Notes: generated from the letters alone by a model not told the origin. Shown: positions 31,223 to 40,604, numbered from the stretch's first letter. The stretch: DNA of 64,000 nucleotides from a virus (IMGVR_UViG_3300046792_000297:39955-103954); one strand, 5' to 3'. Translations and numbers: made by a program.

Positions 31223-32953
31223 ATGGCCAGTGCAGCCGGGGCGGGCATGAACGTAATCGAGTCCTACCTGGTCAAGCTGGGCTCCAGCATCGACGTGGGC
31301 TCGTTCAACAAGTTCCAGAGCACGCTCACCCAGGCCAACAACCAGGTGGCCTCGATGACCTCGGGGGCGGTCAAGGACTTCATTAAGCTGGAAGGCGCGA
31401 TCCTGGGCACCTTCACGGCCATCGGCGGCGGCCTGATCACGATGGCCGACCACGCGGCGATGGCCGACCAGAGTTACCGGCTGCTGGGTATGCGGATGCT
31501 GATGTCCAAGGACGCAGCCCGCTCCATGCAGATGGCGCTCGACACGCTGGGCATCACGCTCGACGAAGCCACCTACGACGAGGAATCCAACAAACGCTTC
31601 ATCGACCTGATGGAGCGCAACCGCAAGATGGGCGAGGCGCTCGGCCCGCTGTTCGACAAGGACATGCGCGGCATCCGCGACATCCGCACGGAGATCAAGC
31701 AGTTCGGCACCGAGTTGGACTTCCTGATGTACGGCACGGTGGACAAGCTCTACCAGAAGCTGGGCTTCGGCAGCGGCGACGCGCTGGCCGACATCAAGCG
31801 ACTGAGCAACCAGTTCGCCGACGACATTCCCATGTGGGCGGACAAGATGTCCACCGTGCTGATGCCCGTCTGGACCGACTTCACCAAGATCATGTATGGC
31901 CTGAAGGATGATGCGTCTTCGGCGGGACTGGCCTTCACCAACATCGTGGGCACGCTGACCGGCGACCAGAGCATCAAGGGCACCACGTTCGACGTAGAGA
32001 AGCTGGGCAAGGCGCTCGACCACGTGGCCGATGGGTTGACCAACGTCACCGTGCTGAGCGAGAAGGCGTTCAAGTGGGTGGTCGATAAACTGCCGGGGGC
32101 GGTCGACAAGACCAAGGGCTTCCTCGACAAGCTGTACGCCAGCCAGTTCGGCGGCGAACAACTGGTCACTCCCGGTCAAGTATGGGACGCCACCAAGGGA
32201 GCCAGCAAGTCAGTCTTTAACTGGAGTAAGCGCACGAATTGGAAGGACTACTTCAACCCGTTCTACGCCGGGCCTACGGGCACCAACATGGGCGGCCCTT
32301 CGCTGCCGCAGCTTGACCTGAACAGCATAACGACCAGTGGCGACCTGTTGCCGCTGATCCGGCAGAGTCAGGCCGGGGGCGGAGGCACCGCCGCGACGTC
32401 AATCGACTTTCATGGACTGCTGAGCAAGAAAGCAGTCGACAAGCAAACGCTGTCCGACATGATCAACAAGGCGGCCCAGGAAACCGGGCTCGATCCCCGG
32501 CTGATCGCGGCGGTGATGACCGTCGAGAGCCACGGCGACCCCGGCATCGTCAACCCGGATAGCGGGGCGACCGGCTTGATGCAACTCATGCCCGGCACCG
32601 CCAAACGCTATGGCGTGGCGGACATGACCGACCCGTGGTCGAACCTCGAAGCCGGGTCTAAGGAACTGGCTCGCTTCATCAATCTCAACCAGGGCGACCT
32701 CGGCAAAGGATTGGGCGGCTTCGGCGGCTTCGTGACCAAGGACCCGGAGGGCTATATCGCCAAGGTGGTCGACGCCTACCGCCAGGAGGGCGGCGGCGAA
32801 ATGGAGAAGCAGGTCAACATCCAGAACTTCACCATCCAAATGCCACCCGGCTCGCCCGACCAAAATGTGCAGTTCGTCCAAGACGTGCTCAAGAAGCTGC
32901 AACGCGACAGCGTGGTGCGGCTGGGGCAGGCGATGGGAGGTCCGTTCGGATAA
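31223..32953 (+). CDS. Tape measure protein with lytic transglycosylase domain
   Basis: 576 aa. The first ~320 residues are helical (tape measure), with a hydrophobic stretch around 55-75. Residues ~395-520 are an SLT-type transglycosylase domain: G-L-D-P-R-L-I-A-A-V-M-T-V-E-S-H-G-D with catalytic Glu, N-P-D-S-G-A-T-G-L-M-Q-L-M-P-G-T-A, and W-S-N-L-E-A-G. It sets tail length and opens peptidoglycan during DNA entry. The length implies a short contractile tail. Confidence 0.85.
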   Translation: MASAAGAGMNVIESYLVKLGSSIDVGSFNKFQSTLTQANNQVASMTSGAVKDFIKLEGAILGTFTAIGGGLITMADHAAMADQSYRLLGMRMLMSKDAARSMQMALDTLGITLDEATYDEESNKRFIDLMERNRKMGEALGPLFDKDMRGIRDIRTEIKQFGTELDFLMYGTVDKLYQKLGFGSGDALADIKRLSNQFADDIPMWADKMSTVLMPVWTDFTKIMYGLKDDASSAGLAFTNIVGTLTGDQSIKGTTFDVEKLGKALDHVADGLTNVTVLSEKAFKWVVDKLPGAVDKTKGFLDKLYASQFGGEQLVTPGQVWDATKGASKSVFNWSKRTNWKDYFNPFYAGPTGTNMGGPSLPQLDLNSITTSGDLLPLIRQSQAGGGGTAATSIDFHGLLSKKAVDKQTLSDMINKAAQETGLDPRLIAAVMTVESHGDPGIVNPDSGATGLMQLMPGTAKRYGVADMTDPWSNLEAGSKELARFINLNQGDLGKGLGGFGGFVTKDPEGYIAKVVDAYRQEGGGEMEKQVNIQNFTIQMPPGSPDQNVQFVQDVLKKLQRDSVVRLGQAMGGPFG

Positions 32954-32957
32954 ACTT

Positions 32958-33833
32958 ATGGCCACCGGAATCATTGTTCCCAACCTGCTCGAACTGGCGT
33001 ACAGCATCTCTACTCCCATCCTGGTTAACCGGCTGAGCGCCTCCACGCGAGCCGAAATCCAGCGGTACGACTGGAGCAACCTGGCTACGCCTGGGCCTTG
33101 GAAGCCGCCGCAATGGTCGCAACCCGCCTTGACTGTTATCAGCCTGCCGCAAACGCCCGAGCAGATCGCGCAGACCCAGCAGGCCATCGAGATCGCGGGC
33201 GATGATACCCTGGCGGCCAACACGCTGGCGGCGGCCAAGAATAATTATGTGTTCGACGCGGTGATCCGGGCCAGCCACCGCCGCGTGCTGAAGAAGACTC
33301 AGCACCCGGTCCTGAGCGGAGCCAACATCTCCGACCACGCCTACATGGAGCCCGCGCGGCTCACGCTGGAGATCGGCATGAGCGACGTGATGGCGTCCTT
33401 CGTGACCGGCCACGAACGCTGGACCGGCTGGGGCACCAAGAGCGTGTCGGCCTGGCGGATCATGAAGCAGTGGATGATCAACCGCACGCTGCTGACGGTG
33501 CAGACGCGGCTCGACACCTACTACAACATGCTGATCGAGGATTGCTCCACGCAGGACGACAACCGGACCCTGCACGGCCTGCGGGCCACGGTGGTGTTCG
33601 GCGAATTGATTGCGGCTACCGCCGAATCGCAAAGCATCGTGAGCGCCCGGCCCCAGACCAGCGATGACAGCCCGGCGGGCGCGATCCAGGGCACGCCGAT
33701 CAGCCCAGACCAGCTTTCGCAGCACATGATTCCCTCGCTGGCTTATCCCGCTGCGATGCCCAATCCGTTCGTGCCCGGCGCGGGTGACGTGAGCAGCATC
33801 AACCTCAGTGCTCTACCGGTAGGCGGCAGATGA
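32958..33833 (+). CDS. Dit-like baseplate/tail protein
   Basis: 291 aa. The core H-P-V-L-S-G-A-N-I-S-D-H-A-Y, R-L-T-L-E-I-G-M-S-D-V-M, R-L-D-T-Y-Y-N-M-L-I-E-D and L-R-A-T-V-V-F-G-E matches the N-terminal domain of Dit-like phage tail proteins. It connects the tube to the baseplate hub. Codons AAG AAT AAT TAT at 33237-33248 form palindrome site 9, and AATCATTGTT near the start is a weak copy. Confidence 0.75.
   Translation: MATGIIVPNLLELAYSISTPILVNRLSASTRAEIQRYDWSNLATPGPWKPPQWSQPALTVISLPQTPEQIAQTQQAIEIAGDDTLAANTLAAAKNNYVFDAVIRASHRRVLKKTQHPVLSGANISDHAYMEPARLTLEIGMSDVMASFVTGHERWTGWGTKSVSAWRIMKQWMINRTLLTVQTRLDTYYNMLIEDCSTQDDNRTLHGLRATVVFGELIAATAESQSIVSARPQTSDDSPAGAIQGTPISPDQLSQHMIPSLAYPAAMPNPFVPGAGDVSSINLSALPVGGR
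33237..33249. repeat. Dispersed palindrome site 9
   Basis: AAGAATAATTATG, 10 of 12, in the Dit-like gene. A weaker 8-of-12 copy lies 270 bases upstream at 32966-32978. Confidence 0.6.
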
Positions 33834-34255
33834 GCCTTCAGGCCGTGTCGGTGTCGAATGCGCCACGTCAATCCTTCAAGGCGCTACTCCTGGTGGATAA
33901 CCGGGCGCTCACGCTCAACCTGGCCATCACCTACAACGAGATGGCGGGTTACTGGGTGCTGAGAATTTCCGACGTGAACAACCAGGTGTTGGTGGATTCC
34001 ATCCCCATGCTGACCGGCGAGTATCCGGCAGCCAACCTGCTCGAACAACACCAGTACCTGGGCATCGGCAGCGCCTACCTGGTCGACATCTCCAACATCA
34101 GCTTGAGCACGCCAGTCGCTTCCATAGGCTATGGCGAGGGCGGCTATGGCCTGGGAGGTTACGGCGGCACGGGACTCAAAGAGGGCGGCATCGTCTATCC
34201 CAACCAGAGCAACCTGGGCACCGACTTCCACTTGTGGTGGGGGGATACGCCATGA
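33830..34255 (+). CDS. Baseplate plug protein (DUF6983/Pam3 gp18-like)
   Basis: 141 aa, ATGA overlap with the previous gene. It is a beta-rich core (L-T-L-N-L-A-I-T-Y-N-E-M-A-G-Y-W-V-L-R-I-S-D) with a Gly/Tyr-rich segment and W-W-G-D at the end. This resembles the small baseplate protein of simple cyanophage-type contractile tails. The stop overlaps the hub gene start (ATGA). Confidence 0.7.
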   Translation: MSLQAVSVSNAPRQSFKALLLVDNRALTLNLAITYNEMAGYWVLRISDVNNQVLVDSIPMLTGEYPAANLLEQHQYLGIGSAYLVDISNISLSTPVASIGYGEGGYGLGGYGGTGLKEGGIVYPNQSNLGTDFHLWWGDTP

Positions 34256-35307
34256 ACCGCTCGACCACGCCCTTCTTTGGCCGGTCCTACAAGCTGACCG
34301 TCTTTCCGGCCACCGATCCAGACAACCAGATCGTGATCTCGGGCGACGAGTGGGAGCCGGACGCGCTGCGCTTCAGTTTCGAAATCGAGCAAGTGGCTTA
34401 TGCGAAGGGAGGTTCCTTCTGGTACGCGGAGATCGACATCTACAACTGCGACGGCACCATCGCCTATGGTCCTTCGGCGGGCAAGACGCTGATTGCCGAC
34501 CTGCTGACCGAGAATTCGAAGGTGCGGGTGCAGGCGGGCTACCAGGCAGACGGCGAGCCCATCGCCATCTGGGAGGGCATTCTCTACCAGGCGCTTTGGG
34601 AGCGGGTGAATGTTACGGACTTCAAGCTGACCCTGCGCTGCACGATGGCTCGCGGCCTGCCGAACTTCGTCAAAGCCAACATAGACCCGTACAAGACGTT
34701 AGCCGAGCAGGTAAAGAAAATCGCGGAAAGCTCCATCACGCCCATCGGCGTGACCGACTCGCAATTGCATGTGTTGGGTGGCCCCAGGCTGGCGCGAAGC
34801 AAGACGGTCTATGGGAACCCCAACCGTTATTTGTCGCAGGTGGCGGCCTCCGCCCAGGTGCCCAATTGGTTTACGGCGGACAACTTTTCGCTGGCCTCGC
34901 TCCAGGGCGGCGCTCAACTGTATTACGCCCCGCCTGTATTGGGTGGCCCCGCGCCGACTCGCGAGGCGGATGGCATCACCCGTTCGCTGATCGGCAGCCC
35001 GCAGCAGACCATGCAGGGTATCCAGTTTCGGGTGCTCTTGGACTCGCGCTTGCAGATCATTTCGCCGCTGCCGGTTGTGTCGGTCGACCGGCGCTACATT
35101 CGCCAGCAGGCCATCAAGCCGCCGGTCAGCGGCTTCATGCCGCGCAAGCTGGACAACCAGGATTCCTACTACCTGGTGGGCGTGCGCCACGTGGGCGACA
35201 CGCGCGGCAACGCGTGGTATTCGGAGGCGACCTGCTGGTCGCTGATCACCGACGTCAAGCAATTGTTCTTGGGCACACCCAGCCCGGATATTGGCGAGGG
35301 AATGTGA
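34252..35307 (+). CDS. Baseplate hub protein
   Basis: 351 aa. Beta-rich N-terminal domains (F-S-F-E-I-E-Q-V, W-Y-A-E-I-D-I-Y-N, V-R-V-Q-A-G-Y) are followed by a helical D-P-Y-K-T-L-A-E-Q-V-K-K-I-A segment and a C-terminal Y-Y-L-V-G-V-R-H-V-G-D-T domain, typical of gpD/gp44-type hubs. It caps the tube and holds the spike encoded next. Confidence 0.75.
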   Translation: MNRSTTPFFGRSYKLTVFPATDPDNQIVISGDEWEPDALRFSFEIEQVAYAKGGSFWYAEIDIYNCDGTIAYGPSAGKTLIADLLTENSKVRVQAGYQADGEPIAIWEGILYQALWERVNVTDFKLTLRCTMARGLPNFVKANIDPYKTLAEQVKKIAESSITPIGVTDSQLHVLGGPRLARSKTVYGNPNRYLSQVAASAQVPNWFTADNFSLASLQGGAQLYYAPPVLGGPAPTREADGITRSLIGSPQQTMQGIQFRVLLDSRLQIISPLPVVSVDRRYIRQQAIKPPVSGFMPRKLDNQDSYYLVGVRHVGDTRGNAWYSEATCWSLITDVKQLFLGTPSPDIGEGM

Positions 35308-35308
35308 A

Positions 35309-36403
35309 ATGCCGATTTCCATCCCCGACCGCTTTGGCGTACCCAGCGAACCCTTCGAAGTGGCCCTTTGGCAGTGGTCCTGTATGCTGCGCTGCGCCAT
35401 TCCGGCCCAGGTGGTGTCCTTCGACCCGGTCAAGCTGACCTGCGAAGTTCAGGTCATGATTCAGGAACTGGTTCGGCTGCCGCGCAAGTCGAACGATCCC
35501 AGCCCCAATCCTGGCAACACGCAGAACCTGGCCGACTGGGATACCATCCCCAACCTGCGCGACGTGCCGGTGGTGATGATGCACGCGGGCGGCTGGTCGC
35601 TCACCTTCCCGGTTGAGGCGGGCGACGAATGCCTGCTGATCTTCGCCGACGCCTGCATCGACGGTTGGTGGGAGTCGGGCAACCTGTCGGCGCAGTACGA
35701 CCGCCGCCGCCACGATCTGTCGGACGCCTTCGCCCTGTTCGGCCCCTGGTCGCAGAAGCCGAGCACCCGGCTGTACAACTACTCGACCGGCTCGATGCAG
35801 CTTCGCTCGGATGATCAGAGCGTCGTGATCGACCTGGCACCCGGCGCAATCGACATTGCCGCGCCGGTCGTCACCATTACGGCGGGCACCGTGACCCTCA
35901 CCGGAGCGTCGGCGATCCACCTGGCTGGTCCGGTCACCGTGGAGGGCTCGTTGAGCGCGACCGGCGGCATCGACGTCACTGGCACGATGACGGTCACGGG
36001 CGACATCGAGTCCATCGGCAACATTCACACCACGGGCAACATCGTGGCCGAGGGCACCATCGTGGCGGGCAGCCCCACCTTCGCGGCTACCAGGGCGGGC
36101 CAGCAGCCGGGCATGGTGGCGGCGGAACACAGCATGGTCACGCTGGGCGACATCACCGCCGAGGGCAACATCGCCGCGACCGGCAGCCTGGCGGCGGGCA
36201 CCACCATCTACGCCGCCGACGACATAAGCTCGGGGACCCACGTGCGGGCGTTGGGCGACGTGACCAGTGCCGGTCGAACGATTTCGCTGACCGATCACAT
36301 CCACAGCACGCCTCCAAATGACAAGCCCACCAGCCCACCGATCCCGCTGGTGACTGCCACGCAGCCAGCCCCGGAGCCGCCGCCAGCCGAGCCGAAGGAA
36401 TAA
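35309..36403 (+). CDS. Baseplate central spike (gpV/gp138-like)
   Basis: 364 aa. An N-terminal OB-like domain (P-A-Q-V-V-S-F-D-P-V-K-L-T-C-E-V-Q-V) with D-V-P-V-V-M-M-H-A-G-G-W and G-D-E-C-L-L-I-F-A-D is followed by a long triple-beta-helix segment with regular short repeats (T-V-T-L-T-G, G-S-L-S-A-T-G, G-D-I-E-S-I-G-N-I). This is the membrane-piercing spike. The Pro-rich end ends in a TAA inside site 10. Confidence 0.82.
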   Translation: MPISIPDRFGVPSEPFEVALWQWSCMLRCAIPAQVVSFDPVKLTCEVQVMIQELVRLPRKSNDPSPNPGNTQNLADWDTIPNLRDVPVVMMHAGGWSLTFPVEAGDECLLIFADACIDGWWESGNLSAQYDRRRHDLSDAFALFGPWSQKPSTRLYNYSTGSMQLRSDDQSVVIDLAPGAIDIAAPVVTITAGTVTLTGASAIHLAGPVTVEGSLSATGGIDVTGTMTVTGDIESIGNIHTTGNIVAEGTIVAGSPTFAATRAGQQPGMVAAEHSMVTLGDITAEGNIAATGSLAAGTTIYAADDISSGTHVRALGDVTSAGRTISLTDHIHSTPPNDKPTSPPIPLVTATQPAPEPPPAEPKE

Positions 36404-36411
36404 AGATTATA
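36399..36411. repeat. Dispersed palindrome site 10
   Basis: AATAAAGATTATA, 10 of 12, overlapping the stop of the spike gene and ending on the ATG of the next gene. Confidence 0.6.
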
Positions 36412-36788
36412 TGGCCAGTCCGACCATCACCGTGCGGGCGCTGGACGCCAACTGGGAGCCGCTCCAGGGCAACGGGCAGAAGAACTTTCTCTCCGACACT
36501 GAGGCGGTGGCGCAGATCATTGCCCAGCGCCTGAAGCTGTTCCAGGGCGAGTGGTGGGAGAACCTGCTCGACGGCCTGCCCATGTTCCAGAAGATTCTGG
36601 GCGCGGGCGGCTCGCAGCGCGGCCTCCAGGTGATCGTCGAGTTGATCTCGCAGCGCATCACCGGCACGGTCTACGTCACCGGCATCAGTGCGATCTCCGC
36701 GACCTACCAGAACCGGCGCTTCGCTTTCAGCGCTACGGTCGAAACCCAGTTCGGCACCGTCTTCCTGGGCACCACGCCACCAGCTTAA
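36411..36788 (+). CDS. Baseplate wedge protein
   Basis: 125 aa. It contains F-L-S-D-T-E-A-V-A-Q-I-I-A-Q-R-L and F-Q-G-E-W-W-E-N-L-L-D-G-L-P, the signature of small wedge proteins (gp46/XkdS/DUF2634 type) that precede baseplate J. There is no clear Shine-Dalgarno; the start is 7 bases after the spike stop, with palindrome bases between. Confidence 0.75.
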   Translation: MASPTITVRALDANWEPLQGNGQKNFLSDTEAVAQIIAQRLKLFQGEWWENLLDGLPMFQKILGAGGSQRGLQVIVELISQRITGTVYVTGISAISATYQNRRFAFSATVETQFGTVFLGTTPPA

Positions 36789-36803
36789 AGGTCGGGGGAA
36801 TCC

Positions 36804-38036
36804 ATGACTTATGCGCCGCCCGCCGTCACCGCTGCCGGGCTGACTATCCCCAGTTACAACGACATCCTCGCGTCCTTGATGCAGAGCTACCAGGCCATCT
36901 ACGGCCAGAGCGTCTACCTGGGCATCGACTCGGCGGACTACCAGAACATCTCCGTGCTCGCGCTCAAGCTGGCCGACAATTGCAGCCTTTGCCAGTTGGA
37001 CTACAACAGCCGGTCGCCCTTGACCGCCATCGGCGCGGCGCTCGACAGTGTGGTTAAGCTGAACGGCCTGGTGCGGAAACCAGCTTCCAAGTCGACCGTG
37101 CTGCTCACCTTGACTGGCACGGCGGGTACGATCATCAACAACGGGGTGGTCGCGGACAGTAACGGGGTGTACTGGTCCTTGCCCACCACGGTCGTGCTTG
37201 GCTCGGGCGGGCTGGTCAGCGTGACGGCGGTCTGTCAGCAAACCGGCCCAATCAGCGCCGACGCCGGGACGGTCACCCAGCCGGTGGGCGGGTTTACCTC
37301 GGGCTGGACGGGAGTCTCGAATCCCGATCCGGCGGCACCAGGCACGCCGGTCGAGAACGATGCCCAGCTTCGCGCCCGGCAGTCGCTCTCGGTCGCCATG
37401 CCGTCCTCCACGCGGCTGGCGGGCACCATCGCGGGCATTGCGGCGGTCGCGGGCGTAACCCGCTACAACGTGCTCGAAAACCAGGGCAGCGTGACCGACA
37501 GCTACGGCAACCTGGGCCACTCCCTCACGGCGGTGGTCGAGGGCGGGACCGAGATCGACATTGCCACGGCTATCTACGACAATCGCGGCATCGGCTGCAA
37601 CACGCAGGGCGCGACGGCGGTCGCGATGGTGATCACGCCGGTCACCGACAGCAATACGGGTGTGATCACCGACATCGGGTTCGTGCGCCGCGTGTCCAGG
37701 CAGGTCTACGTGTCCATCGGCATTCATGACCTGACCGGCACGGGCGCAGGCGTGACGGACGCGGTCAAGACGGCGATCAGTCAGGCGTTGGCCGCGCCCA
37801 TCGCGCCCGGTCCGCCGGGCTACCTGAATGCCTTGCAGATTGGCGAGATGGTCACGCAGAGCGCCCTCTATGGGGTGGCCATGTCGGTGGTTCCCAACCT
37901 GGCCAACCCGCCGTTCTCGATCCGGTCGCTGACGCTGGGTTTCGCCGCCACACCGAGCGGCACCACCGACCTGGTGCTGCAATTCTGGGAAGTGGCGGCC
38001 AGCGATCCGGCCAAGGTGATCGTGAGCACGGTATGA
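36804..38036 (+). CDS. Baseplate J-like protein
   Basis: 410 aa. Recognised by I-P-S-Y-N-D-I-L, the middle P-G-T-P-V-E-N-D-A-Q-L-R-A-R-Q, G-V-T-R-Y-N-V-L-E-N and the late helix/strand order of the gpJ family. It forms the arms that trigger sheath contraction. GGGGG lies 8 bases upstream; the end overlaps the next start by 4 bases. Confidence 0.88.
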   Translation: MTYAPPAVTAAGLTIPSYNDILASLMQSYQAIYGQSVYLGIDSADYQNISVLALKLADNCSLCQLDYNSRSPLTAIGAALDSVVKLNGLVRKPASKSTVLLTLTGTAGTIINNGVVADSNGVYWSLPTTVVLGSGGLVSVTAVCQQTGPISADAGTVTQPVGGFTSGWTGVSNPDPAAPGTPVENDAQLRARQSLSVAMPSSTRLAGTIAGIAAVAGVTRYNVLENQGSVTDSYGNLGHSLTAVVEGGTEIDIATAIYDNRGIGCNTQGATAVAMVITPVTDSNTGVITDIGFVRRVSRQVYVSIGIHDLTGTGAGVTDAVKTAISQALAAPIAPGPPGYLNALQIGEMVTQSALYGVAMSVVPNLANPPFSIRSLTLGFAATPSGTTDLVLQFWEVAASDPAKVIVSTV

Positions 38037-38614
38037 GCACTCCGGTTCAAGTCCTGCCCCTGAGTTATTACGTCGGGCTCTTGACCAGCGAGTACCGGCA
38101 ATCGGAGAAGCTGAACCTCTGGCTGCTGGCCGTACTCAGCATCGCCAGCGACATTAGCAACTGCCTGTCGTTGATGGCCTATGCGTTCGACCTCGATTAC
38201 GCGGTCGGCGTGCAACTGGACACGCTGGGCGTGATCGTGGGCGTCTCGCGGACCGTGCCCTTCATGCCCAGTGGCGGCGGCGGCCAGGTGCTGGACGACG
38301 ACACCTACCGGCTGCTGATCAAGGCCACGATTGCCAACAACCAGTGGGACGGCAAGATCGGCAGCCTGTACCCGATCTGGAAGAGCCTGTTTGCGGGCGG
38401 CACGATCAGCATCCTCGACCACCAGGACATGACCGTGGACGTGGTGCTGACGGGCAGCTTTACCTCCATCATTCAAGACCTGATCGTGCACGGGATGATC
38501 GTGCCCAAGCCGCAAGCGGTCGGCTACACCTACGACTTCGGCGGCCTGCCCTTCTTCGGGTTTGATCGCAACGATGCGTACATAGCAGGATTTGACACGG
38601 GCAAGTGGTCGTAA
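38033..38614 (+). CDS. DUF2612 baseplate protein
   Basis: 193 aa. The segment L-D-T-L-G-V-I-V-G-V-S-R-T-V, then D-D-D-T-Y-R-L-L-I-K-A-T-I-A-N-N-Q-W-D-G is the DUF2612 signature. It follows baseplate J in simple contractile tails and anchors the fibres. Confidence 0.82.
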   Translation: MSTPVQVLPLSYYVGLLTSEYRQSEKLNLWLLAVLSIASDISNCLSLMAYAFDLDYAVGVQLDTLGVIVGVSRTVPFMPSGGGGQVLDDDTYRLLIKATIANNQWDGKIGSLYPIWKSLFAGGTISILDHQDMTVDVVLTGSFTSIIQDLIVHGMIVPKPQAVGYTYDFGGLPFFGFDRNDAYIAGFDTGKWS

Positions 38615-38629
38615 CACAAGAGAGGAACA

Positions 38630-39745
38630 ATGCCAACGACGAATTTCCTGCCGTGGGATCAGGCAATGACGAACACGAAGACGGACGCGGCCTATTCGAG
38701 CGATCCGCAGCGGGCCAACGGCGGAGCCGTGGGCGCGGCCTTTCCCTCCTCCACGTTCAACAAGTTCGGGCTGCAAGCCAGCGGCATGGCCTACGCGCTG
38801 GCGCAGTTCCTGGTCTCCAAGGGCTACAACATCAACGACAACAACCTGCCTGCCATCGTGTCCGCGCTGCAAGCCTTGTTCGCCAACGTGCCGGGCCGCC
38901 AGGCTATGCAGGCCATGACTTACTCGCCGTCGCTGGTCTGCGATGCCTCGCTCTACAACGGCTTCCAGATTCCGCTGCCAGGAAATGTTACGGCGCTCAC
39001 GGTCACCAACCGCAGCGCGGGCCAGCAACTCACCTTCCAATTCATTCAGCAATCGGGCGGCGGGCATACCGTCACTTGGCCGAGTTACTTCTTTGGAGCG
39101 GCGCAGCCCGACCCGACCGATGGTGCCGTTTCGGTCATCACCTGGCAGACCGGTAGTGACCTAACCGGAAAGATCGCGACGCCACCCATGTCGGCGGACG
39201 GCTTGACGGGTGTAACCATCGGCGCAGCCAATCCGCAGAGCGCCGTGTTTACCACGGCGACCGTCAACGGACCACTGAATACAGCCTCGCTGTCGGTGTC
39301 AGGCGCGGCGACCATAGCGAGTTTGATCGTCAACCTCACGACGGCCTTGAATAGTCTCTCGGTCTCGGGCACGGCCACGGTGGCGGGTTTGGTCGCCAAC
39401 ATCTTTGCCCAGGTCCCGAACGTGGCTTTCACCGACAACAGCAACAACGCAATCAGCACCGTCTGGGCCAAGACGGGCTTGGCCTCGTCGCTGGCCGCCA
39501 ACGGCTATATCAAGCTGCCGTCGTGGATGGGCGGCCTGATCATCGAGTGGGGCCGGGCCAGCAGCGGCACAAACTCGGTCTCGCCGGTCTTCTCGCCCGG
39601 CTTTACCAACCTGTTCGTGGTGCTGCCCATCTCGGCTCCGGCGATCCGTGACAGCGTCTACGTGACGGCCTTCAACAACGCCAACTTCACCTGCGGCACC
39701 GCCGGAAGCACGATCAGCATTCACTGGGTGGCTATCGGCAACTAA
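38630..39745 (+). CDS. Tail fibre with gp53-like receptor-binding tip
   Basis: 371 aa. A helical attachment domain (F-L-P-W-D-Q, A-L-A-Q-F-L-V-S-K-G-Y-N-I-N-D-N-N-L) precedes beta repeats (T-A-S-L-S-V-S-G-A-A-T-I, L-N-S-L-S-V-S-G-T-A-T-V). The C-terminal Y-I-K-L-P-S-W-M-G-G-L-I-I-E-W-G ... I-H-W-V-A-I-G-N is the gp53-like fibre tip fold. This is the canonical host-binding fibre in its usual place, in addition to the extra spikes at 4-18 kb. Confidence 0.82.
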   Translation: MPTTNFLPWDQAMTNTKTDAAYSSDPQRANGGAVGAAFPSSTFNKFGLQASGMAYALAQFLVSKGYNINDNNLPAIVSALQALFANVPGRQAMQAMTYSPSLVCDASLYNGFQIPLPGNVTALTVTNRSAGQQLTFQFIQQSGGGHTVTWPSYFFGAAQPDPTDGAVSVITWQTGSDLTGKIATPPMSADGLTGVTIGAANPQSAVFTTATVNGPLNTASLSVSGAATIASLIVNLTTALNSLSVSGTATVAGLVANIFAQVPNVAFTDNSNNAISTVWAKTGLASSLAANGYIKLPSWMGGLIIEWGRASSGTNSVSPVFSPGFTNLFVVLPISAPAIRDSVYVTAFNNANFTCGTAGSTISIHWVAIGN

Positions 39746-39777
39746 TCAACTTCCAACCAACCTGAAAGGAACGTGCA

Positions 39778-40596
39778 ATGCCTCTTGCATACATCAAATT
39801 CGTCGATCAACATGGCCATCCCATTGATCCCGGCTTCGGAAACGAAGGTCTCGAACCCGGTCATCCCGACAACGGCCTGCCGCCCGATCCTGCTTACCCC
39901 AGCGGCGGACCGATCTACGGCGGCGGGCGTCCCGACAATGGCCTGCCTTGGGCCCCCCTGCGCCCAGATGGCAGTCCCATCCTGCCGCCCCGCCCTTGGC
40001 CGCCGCTGCCCTGGCCGCCCAAGGACTTTCCTCCTGGTCCCACCGACCCTGACTGGGGTGTCGGCGGCGGTCCGCCCACTCATCCCACCCTGCCCATCTA
40101 CTTGCCGCCCGATCAGATCGACAACGGCCTGCCGCCCGTGGGCGAAACCAAGCCTCCCACAAACCCGCCGCCGGGAACCATCTGGCCGCCTATTGCAGGG
40201 CTGCCCTCGGGCAAGTGCGCCCTGCTGGCGTGGTTCTACCGTTTGGGCTGGCGCTACGTGGTGGTGGATACTTCGCTGACGCCGGGCTATCCGCTTCCGC
40301 CTCCGGGTGGAGGCACGCAGCCCGAGCCTCCTCCGGGTCACCCTCCGACCAGCGAAGCTGGCTACATCACTGCGGCTCTGGGTGCGACGACAATGGATTC
40401 GACAGTAGTCTTGGGCGTTCCCTCGACCACGGCGGTCCTCGGAACGGTACTCCAAATCGACAGCGAGTACATGACCGTGTCCAACGTCAACGACCCGCAG
40501 AGACTCCAGGTCGCCAGAGCTACCTACGGATCGACCCTCGCAGCGCACGCGGTCAATTCGTATGTGTCGTTCTTGGTCGATAAGCCGGTAGGGTAG
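39778..40596 (+). CDS. Pro-rich DNGLP-repeat protein with IDxEYMTV domain
   Basis: 272 aa, AAGGAACG 5 bases upstream. The first 145 residues are Pro/Gly-rich with four related segments (P-G-H-P-D-N-G-L-P, R-P-D-N-G-L-P, Q-I-D-N-G-L-P and a degenerate first one). A short hydrophobic patch (C-A-L-L-A-W-F-Y) follows, then a beta domain (I-D-S-E-Y-M-T-V) shared with the head protein at 23617. It may be an extended fibre accessory. It ends the structural operon. Confidence 0.65.
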   Translation: MPLAYIKFVDQHGHPIDPGFGNEGLEPGHPDNGLPPDPAYPSGGPIYGGGRPDNGLPWAPLRPDGSPILPPRPWPPLPWPPKDFPPGPTDPDWGVGGGPPTHPTLPIYLPPDQIDNGLPPVGETKPPTNPPPGTIWPPIAGLPSGKCALLAWFYRLGWRYVVVDTSLTPGYPLPPPGGGTQPEPPPGHPPTSEAGYITAALGATTMDSTVVLGVPSTTAVLGTVLQIDSEYMTVSNVNDPQRLQVARATYGSTLAAHAVNSYVSFLVDKPVG

Positions 40597-40604
40597 GGAA
40601 GGGA

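Noticed and set aside
36153-37982. A 609-codon minus-strand open frame opposite baseplate genes
   Set aside because: It covers four well recognised plus-strand genes and has the Arg/Gly/Val/His composition typical of antisense GC-rich frames.
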